From positions 1 to 22,740 of the forward strand of contig CABQJK010000029.1 of NCBI GenBank assembly GCA_902464495.1: a DNA stretch of 22,740 bases, given 5' to 3'. The position numbers were made by a program, and so were the translations under genes. The notes beneath the pieces are model-generated. The model did not search any database, was not told the DNA's origin, and saw nothing but the letters and a program-made list of their open reading frames with translations. The stretch is from an uncultured Collinsella sp. (lineage in GTDB: Bacteria > Actinomycetota > Coriobacteriia > Coriobacteriales > Coriobacteriaceae). Shown one piece after another: positions 1 through 6,035 of this stretch (its first letter is position 1; every line of letters begins with the position of its first letter).

Positions 1-948
1 GGTTTGCACGTGCAGCTTGTCTCGCGCATTGCGCGCGATATCGGTCGCGCCCTGGGGCTCAACTGCGATCTCATTGAGGCAATTGGCTTAGGCCACGACT
101 TGGGCCACACGCCCTTCGGCCATGCCGGTGAGCGATTCCTCAACGATATCTATCATGAGCGTACCGGCCGCTTCTTTTTCCATAACGTGCAGTCGGTGCG
201 CGTGCTCGATGCCCTGTACGGTCGCAACGTGTCGCTCCAGGCGCTCGACGGCGTGCTATGCCATAACGGCGAGTACGAGCAACGCGTGTTTGAGCTTTCG
301 GATATGGGCTCCTTTGACCAGTTCGATCTGACGGTCGAGGACTGCATCGCCACGGGCTATAGCGCGATTGAACACCTGCGCCCCATGACGCTCGAGGGCT
401 GCGTGGTTCGCATCTCGGATATCCTTGCCTACGTGGGGCGTGATCGCCAGGATGCCATTGCGGCAGGCCTGCTGTCGCCCGATGCTTTTGACGATGGCCT
501 GGGCGGTGCGTACAACAGCTGGATTCTTACGCACGCTTCCATTGATATCGTGGAGCATAGCTACGGCAAACCGCGTATCGAGATGAGCGAGGACCTGTTT
601 GAGGAGATCCGCCGGGCGAAGCGCGAGAACTACAAGAAGATCTACAGCAAGGGTGGTATCGAGGGCGATTCCGAGTCGGAGCTGCGCCAGGCGTTCGAAA
701 AGCTCTACGACCGTTGTCTGCAGGATCTAAATAAAGGCGACGAGTCTTCGTATATCTTTAAGCATCATATTTCGCGCATTGAGCAGCAGCTTTCCTACTA
801 CGACCGTACCTATGCATGGCAGGACGATAAGGACCAAGCCGTGGTGGATTACATTGCGAGCATGACGGATGGCTATTTCTGCGAGCTGACGAGTAAGTTG
901 TTCCCGGGTCTAAAGTTTCCGCACCGCACCTATATTAACGAACGGTAG
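1..948 (+). CDS. dgt: dGTP triphosphohydrolase-like HD protein, 5' end missing
   Basis: The reading frame is open from the first base, so the gene starts upstream of the window; about 315 residues remain. Proteins of this family hydrolyse dGTP or other dNTPs to the nucleoside and triphosphate. The visible HD-domain signature is GHDLGHTPFGHAGE (H31-D32 counting from the TTG codon at position 4), preceded by a His near the cut edge that would be the first metal ligand. The aspartate in RISDILAYVGRD fits the last ligand. A dGTPase-like HNVQSVRVLD stretch follows the HD motif. The stop codon lies inside a small inverted repeat (CGAAC-GGTA-GTTCG, 939-952). rarA starts 42 bases later on the same strand. 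The family assignment is firm; substrate preference cannot be read from sequence. Confidence 0.88.
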   Translation, partial: GLHVQLVSRIARDIGRALGLNCDLIEAIGLGHDLGHTPFGHAGERFLNDIYHERTGRFFFHNVQSVRVLDALYGRNVSLQALDGVLCHNGEYEQRVFELSDMGSFDQFDLTVEDCIATGYSAIEHLRPMTLEGCVVRISDILAYVGRDRQDAIAAGLLSPDAFDDGLGGAYNSWILTHASIDIVEHSYGKPRIEMSEDLFEEIRRAKRENYKKIYSKGGIEGDSESELRQAFEKLYDRCLQDLNKGDESSYIFKHHISRIEQQLSYYDRTYAWQDDKDQAVVDYIASMTDGYFCELTSKLFPGLKFPHRTYINER

Positions 949-963
949 TTCGTATCCTTTCGG

Positions 964-969
964 TATACT
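964..969 (+). promoter_or_regulatory. possible -10 box for rarA
   Basis: TATACT lies 21 bases before the first ATG of rarA and would give a very short leader. I see no good -35 box 16-18 bases upstream, so this is tentative. No clear Shine-Dalgarno precedes the ATG at 991. Confidence 0.3.
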
Positions 970-990
970 GTTGGTCAACAACGATTTTGA

Positions 991-2358
991 ATGATGCACG
1001 GGATGGCTATGGACGACCTTTTTTCTTCTTCGACGCGCGAGCGTTCCTTTCAGAATGCGCCGCTTGCGGTGCGCATGCGCCCCAACACGCTTGATGAGTA
1101 CGTGGGCCAGCAAAAGGCCGTCGGTAAGGGCTCATGGCTGCGTGCCGCGATTGAGCACGACGTGCTGTCGAGCGTGATTCTGTACGGGCCGGCCGGTACG
1201 GGCAAGACGACGCTGGCCCACATTATCGCCAACCATACCAAGAGCGAGTTTGTCGAGGTCAGCGCCGTGACGGGCACCGTGAAGGACTTGCGCCGCGTGA
1301 TTGACGAGGCCAAGACGCGCCTGAATACCTACGACCGTCGCACCATTCTATTCATCGACGAGATTCATCGCTTTTCGAAGTCGCAACAGGATGCGTTGCT
1401 GCATGCGGTTGAGAACCGTACCGTCATTATGATCGGCGCCACGACCGAGAACCCGTATTTCGAGGTCAACTCAGCACTGTTGTCGCGTGGCCGCGTGGTA
1501 GAGCTTGAGCATCTTAAAGACGAGGATATCGCTACGCTCATTGAGCGTGCGCTCGAGGCACCGCAGGGTTTAAACGGTAAGTTCTCAGCCGATGATGATG
1601 CGGTTAAGACCATCTGCACTCTGGCTGCGGGCGACGCTCGCTCGGCGCTCACGACGCTCGAGCTTGCGAGCGAGATCGCCGTCACGCGTCCCGATACCGA
1701 GGGGACGCCGGCTCCGGCGGCGGGGGAGCGCTATCCCATTACCGTCGATGACGTGAAGATTGCCAATCCGCGTCGTGGCTTTACCTATGACAAAAACGGC
1801 GACATGCACTACGACATTATCAGTGCGTTCATCAAGTCCATGCGCGGCAGTGACCCCGATGCCACGATCTATTGGCTTGCGCGCATGATCGACGCGGGGG
1901 AGGACCCCAAGTTTATCGCCCGCCGCATTATGATTCAGGCTTCTGAGGATGTTGGCAACGCCGATCCGCAGGCGCTTTTGGTGGCGCATGCCGCATTTAA
2001 GTCTGCCGAGGTCATTGGCTATCCCGAGTGCCGCATTAACCTGGCTCAGGCTGCACTCTATGTGTGCTTGGCGCCTAAATCCAACGCGTGCGAGGCTTCG
2101 ATCGATGCGGCGCTGGCCGATATCCATAGTAGCGGATTGCGCGAGGTGCCCAGTTATCTTCGCGATCGTCACCGTCCCGGCAGCGACGAGTACGGTGTAT
2201 ACAAGTACCCACACGATTATCCCGAAGGTTGGGTCGACCAGCGCTATTTGCCCGAAGGCCTGGAGCGTGGTGCCTTTTGGCAGCCTGCCGGCCGCGGTTG
2301 GGAAGAATGGCGTGTGGAGCAAAGCGAGCGCGACCGTAGCGGCAGGGCGCCAAAGTAA
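991..2358 (+). CDS. rarA: replication-associated recombination protein A (RarA/MgsA), AAA+ ATPase
   Basis: RarA is a clamp-loader-like AAA+ ATPase acting at stalled replication forks. The 455-residue product shows the family start (PLAVRMRPNTLDEYVGQ), Walker A GPAGTGKTT at about 67-75, Walker B ILFIDEIHRF at about 118-127, and sensor 1 GATTENP. The C-terminal half contains the RarA tetramerisation region (ASEDVGNADPQALLVA) and ends in the usual YLPEGLERGAFWQP segment. Length is normal. The start is ambiguous: ATG codons occur at 991, 994, 1003 and 1009, none with a strong ribosome-binding site. The ATG at 1009 gives MDDLF, which resembles the start of other RarA proteins. A divergent role is unlikely. 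Confidence 0.93.
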   Translation: MMHGMAMDDLFSSSTRERSFQNAPLAVRMRPNTLDEYVGQQKAVGKGSWLRAAIEHDVLSSVILYGPAGTGKTTLAHIIANHTKSEFVEVSAVTGTVKDLRRVIDEAKTRLNTYDRRTILFIDEIHRFSKSQQDALLHAVENRTVIMIGATTENPYFEVNSALLSRGRVVELEHLKDEDIATLIERALEAPQGLNGKFSADDDAVKTICTLAAGDARSALTTLELASEIAVTRPDTEGTPAPAAGERYPITVDDVKIANPRRGFTYDKNGDMHYDIISAFIKSMRGSDPDATIYWLARMIDAGEDPKFIARRIMIQASEDVGNADPQALLVAHAAFKSAEVIGYPECRINLAQAALYVCLAPKSNACEASIDAALADIHSSGLREVPSYLRDRHRPGSDEYGVYKYPHDYPEGWVDQRYLPEGLERGAFWQPAGRGWEEWRVEQSERDRSGRAPK

Positions 2359-2432
2359 GCTTTTGGGAATCTTCCGTCCCCTTTGGGGTACCATGAACAA
2401 CGTCTGTATTTCGATTCCTTTGGGAGGCTTGT

Positions 2433-3023
2433 ATGAGTCCCATTCAAATCGCCTTGCTGCTGCTCGCCGTTGCCGGCGTGTGGGCTATCGTTGAGCTTGC
2501 GCTCACCCTGCGCAAAACCCGCACCGTTGTCGACTCGCTCGACAAGACGGTAACCGACCTCAACAATACGATTGCCGAGGCGCAGCCGGTGGTGGCAAAG
2601 CTCGACGGCGCCGTCGACGAGCTTACGCCGGCACTTGCCCAGATTGAGCCGCTGCTTAAGTCGAGCAAGACCGCCGTCGACGCCCTTACCTCTAATCTCG
2701 TAGAAGTTGAGGCCGTGGTTCGCGACATTTCCGAGGTTACAGGCAGCATGGCAGAGGCCAGCAATGCTGTGTCGAGCGTGACTGATTCTGCGGCAGGTGC
2801 CGTGCAGAAACTCATTAACAAGGTGAAGGCTCCCGCGACCGACGCCGAGCGTAAGCTTTCCGCTGCCGCCGAAGCCGAGCAGCCGACCGAGCGCGTTCTG
2901 ATTGGCGAAGCTGGGGACGAGGCCGCCGCGGGCGACGATTATGGCCAGAAGCCTGTTGGCAAGCCGACTCAGTATTACACCTACACACCCGCCCAGACCT
3001 CCGAGGAGTCCTGCGATGAGTAG
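2433..3023 (+). CDS. DUF948 membrane-anchored protein (YtxG-like)
   Basis: This 196-residue protein has one N-terminal membrane helix (residues about 4-22, IALLLLAVAGVWAIVELAL). A long helical region follows, rich in Val, Asp, Ala and Leu with regular spacing (about 25-135), and then a polar, Ala/Glu-rich tail. This is the DUF948 pattern. A strong GGGAGG (2422-2427) sets the ATG at 2433. The 3' end overlaps the next gene by 8 bases, so it heads a translationally coupled operon with the anti-sigma-like gene, the sigma factor and the AI-2E exporter. In Bacillus subtilis the DUF948 protein YtxG belongs to the sigma-B/sigma-H stress regulon (established knowledge), which fits its place beside a SigB-type sigma gene. 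Molecular function is unknown. Confidence 0.8.
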   Translation: MSPIQIALLLLAVAGVWAIVELALTLRKTRTVVDSLDKTVTDLNNTIAEAQPVVAKLDGAVDELTPALAQIEPLLKSSKTAVDALTSNLVEVEAVVRDISEVTGSMAEASNAVSSVTDSAAGAVQKLINKVKAPATDAERKLSAAAEAEQPTERVLIGEAGDEAAAGDDYGQKPVGKPTQYYTYTPAQTSEESCDE

Positions 3024-3393
3024 CGAAGCAACCTGCCCCATCACGCTGACCGTTGCCGGGGACCCGCGTCTGGCGCGCCTGGTGCGTATGACGGCCGCCA
3101 ACGTTGGTGCGCTGTGCTCCATGTCCGTCGATCGCATCGAGGATATTCGTATGGCGGCCGAGGAAGCGTTCATCTTTGGCTGCACGGCGGTTAATTCCGA
3201 TGACATTACGATTAGGTTCGATGTCGACGAGTCTCACGTTGGCATGACCTTTACCTTTGGCGATCAGGCCTCTGTCGACGAGGATGACCAGGCTGCCGTG
3301 TATGCCGAGCTCATTTTGGCGAGCGTGTGCGATTCCTACGAAAAGACTTCGGCGCCCCTGACGCTTTCCCTCGACCTCAAGGCGGATATCTAA
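3016..3393 (+). CDS. RsbW-like GHKL-fold protein, probable anti-sigma factor with degenerate ATP site
   Basis: The product is 125 residues. The start at 3016 is chosen because GAGGAG (3003-3008) precedes it and it overlaps the DUF948 gene by 8 bases; the same frame is open further upstream without a ribosome-binding site. The order of elements resembles RsbW/SpoIIAB: RLVRMTAANVGA, then IEDIRMAAEEAF where the N-box sits, then a strand pair (ITIRFDV, GMTFTFG), then AELILASVCDSYE before a final strand. The Mg-ATP-binding Asn expected in the E-A-x-x-N pattern is Phe54. I also find no DxGxG G1 box, so ATP binding and kinase activity look unlikely. It abuts the sigma gene (1-base gap), which argues for an anti-sigma or co-regulator role. 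This is a fold-level inference. Confidence 0.7.
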   Translation: MSSEATCPITLTVAGDPRLARLVRMTAANVGALCSMSVDRIEDIRMAAEEAFIFGCTAVNSDDITIRFDVDESHVGMTFTFGDQASVDEDDQAAVYAELILASVCDSYEKTSAPLTLSLDLKADI

Positions 3394-3394
3394 T

Positions 3395-4186
3395 ATGACC
3401 GAACGTTCCCGGAGCGGTAAGACCGCTTGGGACAAGGAGAAAACCCGCGAGCTGTTTCGTCGCTATAAAGAGACCGGTGATCCGGACGCTCGTGAGCAGC
3501 TCGTCATGTCCCATATGAACCTGGTAAGGTTTCTTGCCAACAAATTTAAGAACCGCGGCGAGCCGCTCGACGACCTGATGCAGGTTGGTTATCTGGGCCT
3601 GCTCAAGGCGATTGATCGTTTTGACCCCGAGCGCGGTCTCGAGTTCACCACGTTTGCCACGCCCACCATTCTGGGCGAGATCAAGCGTCATTTCCGCGAT
3701 AAGGGCTGGAGCGTGCGCGTTCCGCGCCGTCTGCAGGAGCTCTCGGCTAAGGTTAACCAGGCCACCGACAAGCTCACCAACGAGTTGCAACGCTCGCCCA
3801 AGGTTGAGGAAATTGCCGAGTTCCTTGGCGTGACCGTCGATGAGGTCCTAGAGGCCATGGAATCGTCGTCGGCCTATACGTCGGTGCCCATCGAGGCTCC
3901 CGGAGCGTCCGATTCCGATGATGCACCCTCGATTCTCGACCGCTATGCTGATGACGACAATGAGCTCGACTTCACCGATGACCGCCTGGTGATCGAGGAA
4001 GCCATCCGCGATTTCTCGCCGCGCGAGCGCGAGGTGATTGAGCTGCGCTTTGTGAAGGGCATGACCCAGATCGAGATCGCTAAGAAGCTGGGCATCTCGC
4101 AGGTGCAGGTCTCGCGCCTGCTGCGCCGCACCCTCAAGAAGATTCAGGATAAGATCGACCCCGACGGAGTGATGGTTCGTTCATGA
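3395..4186 (+). CDS. SigB/SigF/SigG-family RNA polymerase sigma factor
   Basis: The 263-residue protein is a group 3 sigma-70 factor that directs RNA polymerase to alternative, often stress, promoters. Region 2 runs from about 40 to 110, with LVRFLANKFKNRGEPLDDLM, GYLGLLKAIDRFD, then FTTFATPTILGEIKRHFRD and the region 2.4/3 junction WSVRVPRRLQEL. Region 4 (about 205-255) has SPREREVIELRF, GMTQIEIAKKLGISQVQVSR and a basic end. AAGGCGG (3379-3385) precedes the ATG. The upstream GHKL gene stops one base before it, and the downstream exporter starts within its stop codon (ATGA). No anti-anti-sigma (STAS) gene is present nearby. Whether it is best named sigB or sigF cannot be decided from sequence alone. 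Confidence 0.92.
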   Translation: MTERSRSGKTAWDKEKTRELFRRYKETGDPDAREQLVMSHMNLVRFLANKFKNRGEPLDDLMQVGYLGLLKAIDRFDPERGLEFTTFATPTILGEIKRHFRDKGWSVRVPRRLQELSAKVNQATDKLTNELQRSPKVEEIAEFLGVTVDEVLEAMESSSAYTSVPIEAPGASDSDDAPSILDRYADDDNELDFTDDRLVIEEAIRDFSPREREVIELRFVKGMTQIEIAKKLGISQVQVSRLLRRTLKKIQDKIDPDGVMVRS

Positions 4187-5595
4187 GTGAGCACCCCCAA
4201 CAACCCGACCGCACGCTGCGCGATACCCGCATTCTGACGCTTCGCATTTGGGCTGTCGTCGGTTGCATCGTCATCGCCGCCGTCATCTTTAACCTTATGG
4301 GCATCCTGGCACCGGTTATCGAGTTTCTTGCCGTCGGCTCCATCATTGCTTTTGTGATGTCCCCGATCACCAACTGGCTCGAGCACCATGGCGTGAATCG
4401 CGGCATCGGTTCGCTTATCGCGCTTATTGTTGTCGTTGCCGTGCTCGTCGGCGTCGTTTGCATCTTGTCGCCGATTCTTTTTGGTCAGATCATGGAAGTC
4501 CTGAGCCGCCTGCCCGAGCAGCTTCGTGTTGCGGGTGGCGATCTCAATGAGATGATCTCGCATGCCAAGACGCTTAACAACACGCCGCTCAAGGAGTATT
4601 TGGACGATAATCTTTCGTCGCTGGTCGCTGTGGCATCGAAGTATGTGTCTCAGATCGCTGCCGAGCTTGGCCGCGGTGTGTTCCCGCTCATCACCAATAC
4701 GGCCTCGCAGCTGTTCGTGATCTTCCTGGGTCTGGTGCTCGCGTACTGGATGGCCTGCGACTACCCTCGCATGCACCACGAGATTTGCACCATCATCGGT
4801 CAGGAGAAGGAGACCTCGTACCGCTTTATGGTCGCCATCCTTTCTCGCTCTGTCGGCGGCTACATGCGCGGTATGGTCGTGACGTCCATCTGCGGTGGTT
4901 TCCTTGCCTTTATCGGTTTTATGATCATCGGCCATCCGTATGCGGCGCTCATGGCTATCTTTACCGGCATCATGCATTTGGTTCCGGTCGTCGGCCCCTG
5001 GGTGAGCGCAGCAATCGCCACAGTGCTCGGTTTCATGTTCAGCCCCATGTTGGCGTTATGGACGCTCATCGTGACGATGGTCGCGCAAAACGTCACCGAT
5101 AACGTGATTTCGCCTAAGGTCATGCAGAGCTCGGTGCAGGTGCATCCCATCATGAGCCTCACGGCGCTCGTTATTGGCTCGGCGCTCATGGGCCCCATCG
5201 GCATGATTATTGCCATCCCGCTTTGTGCGGCTCTCAAGGGCATCTTCGTGTACTACTTCGAGAATGAGACCGGCCGTCAGCTTGTGGCCTATGACGGCGC
5301 CGTGTTTAAGGGCACACCGTACCGCGATGCCGATGGCAACCCGGTCGCCGCCTACGATGCGCTCGGTGACGACACCTTCATCTACGAGTCCGAGCTCATC
5401 GGCAACGAGACTGCGCCCGAGGCCCAGGCGATGCCTAAGCCCGAGTTCGATAATCCCTGGATCAAGCTGTCGGGCCTGCAGCCCGATGCGACGGGTTTCT
5501 TCAAAAACCCCTTCGCCAAAGACGATGATTCCAATTCGGTCGACGATACCAAAACAGGTATCGACGGCTCCATGGACGATTCGGATTCTAAATAG
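4183..5595 (+). CDS. AI-2E family transporter (PerM/YtvI-type membrane protein)
   Basis: The 470-residue integral membrane protein begins with a short polar tail. Two hydrophobic segments (about 20-75) and a soluble loop follow, then a block of further membrane helices to about residue 350. The family signature near the end of that block is visible: NVISPKVMQSSVQVHPIMSL followed by GSALMGPIGMIIAIPLCAALK. Members export small molecules or ions; the autoinducer-2 role holds for only some. Beyond the membrane part is an unusual 110-residue hydrophilic, acidic C-terminal tail ending in Asp/Ser-rich sequence. The start overlaps the sigma-factor stop (ATGA), so it is the last gene of the stress-sigma operon. 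No terminator lies directly after its stop; the first strong one on this strand is at 5934-5963. Confidence 0.87.
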   Translation: MSEHPQQPDRTLRDTRILTLRIWAVVGCIVIAAVIFNLMGILAPVIEFLAVGSIIAFVMSPITNWLEHHGVNRGIGSLIALIVVVAVLVGVVCILSPILFGQIMEVLSRLPEQLRVAGGDLNEMISHAKTLNNTPLKEYLDDNLSSLVAVASKYVSQIAAELGRGVFPLITNTASQLFVIFLGLVLAYWMACDYPRMHHEICTIIGQEKETSYRFMVAILSRSVGGYMRGMVVTSICGGFLAFIGFMIIGHPYAALMAIFTGIMHLVPVVGPWVSAAIATVLGFMFSPMLALWTLIVTMVAQNVTDNVISPKVMQSSVQVHPIMSLTALVIGSALMGPIGMIIAIPLCAALKGIFVYYFENETGRQLVAYDGAVFKGTPYRDADGNPVAAYDALGDDTFIYESELIGNETAPEAQAMPKPEFDNPWIKLSGLQPDATGFFKNPFAKDDDSNSVDDTKTGIDGSMDDSDSK

Positions 5596-5601
5596 GCCCT
5601 A

Positions 5602-5841
5602 TTAACGTTTCTTGAAGTTGTAAATGACAATAAACGCGAGTAAAGCGATTGATAAGGGGCCGGCTACATAGAAAAAGAGAACGTCAATTGCGCGTAGAGT
5701 GTAATAAGCCTTATCGCCGGACATTACTGCTTACAATACGAAGCCAAATGCTGGTTGGTTTGCGTACCAGCAGGAGAAGGCCAAGAGCGCTAAAAGTGCT
5801 AGTGCCAGAAGTGCATTCAGGACAAATCGTTTACTTTTCAT
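5602..5841 (-). pseudogene. small two-helix membrane protein locus interrupted by an in-frame TAA (or two tiny membrane ORFs)
   Basis: On the minus strand an ATG at 5841 follows a very good GGAAGGAG ribosome-binding site and opens a 36-residue ORF (5841-5731) starting MKSKRFVLNALLALALLALL, a basic start plus a hydrophobic helix. After its TAA the same frame continues. Two codons later an ATG (5724) opens 40 residues to 5602, with a second helix (VLFFYVAGPLSIALLAFIVI) and a basic end NFKKR. Both halves being in phase and membrane-like suggests one protein of about 79 residues broken by a nonsense change at codon 37. Two separate small proteins or stop-codon read-through are alternatives. The second ATG has no ribosome-binding site. 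Base composition is visibly AT-richer than the flanking genes. I do not recognise the family. Confidence 0.45.
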
Positions 5842-5867
5842 CGATCGCTCCTTCCGGGTGACTCTTA

Positions 5868-5896
5868 TATGTAATTCTACAGCAGTCCTTTTTCAA
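5868..5896 (-). promoter_or_regulatory. promoter for the minus-strand small membrane ORF
   Basis: On the minus strand TTGAAA (5896-5891) and TACATA (5873-5868) are separated by 17 bases, followed after about 20 bases by the GGAAGGAG site. The -35 box lies inside a perfect inverted repeat, TCCTTT-TTC-AAAGGA (5886-5900), which could be an operator. Confidence 0.5.
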
Positions 5897-5933
5897 AGGA
5901 TCGGACAGTACTGAATAACGTGCACTTTCGCTG

Positions 5934-5963
5934 GAGGGTCGCTGTTTGGCGGCCCTCTTTTTT
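5934..5963 (+). terminator. rho-independent terminator before alaS
   Basis: A 9-bp stem, GAGGGTCGC paired with GCGGCCCTC (one T-G pair), has a 6-base loop and is followed by six T. It works only in the + direction. It would end read-through from the sigma-factor/AI-2E operon 340 bases after the last stop, so that transcript would run antisense across the minus-strand small ORF. Its T run overlaps the -35 box of the alaS promoter. Confidence 0.8.
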
Positions 5964-5989
5964 GCACAGGCGCGGTGGGATGGTAATAT
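5962..5989 (+). promoter_or_regulatory. alaS operon promoter
   Basis: TTGCAC (5962-5967) and TAATAT (5984-5989) are 16 bases apart, placing the transcript start near 5996 and giving a leader of about 40 bases. The leader has no room for a T-box riboswitch. Confidence 0.65.
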
Positions 5990-6035
5990 CGTTACGTTTG
6001 AACTGTTTCGATGTGAAACCGAGGAGATTCCCTCT

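Noticed and set aside
2386..2391. SigB-type -10 (GGGTAC) before the DUF948 operon, suggesting autoregulation
   Set aside because: No GTTT-type -35 at 12-15 bases; the GGGG belongs to a short CCCC-TTT-GGGG dyad.
5649..5861. 70-codon + strand frame in the gap before alaS
   Set aside because: No ribosome-binding site and an Arg-rich composition without pattern; the minus strand has the better-supported small ORF.
5946..6035. 30-codon upstream extension of alaS
   Set aside because: It would start inside the terminator and before the inferred transcript start; ATG 6036 has GAGGAG.
5990..6035. T-box riboswitch in the alaS leader
   Set aside because: The leader is only about 40 bases and no T-box sequence or specifier hairpin is seen.
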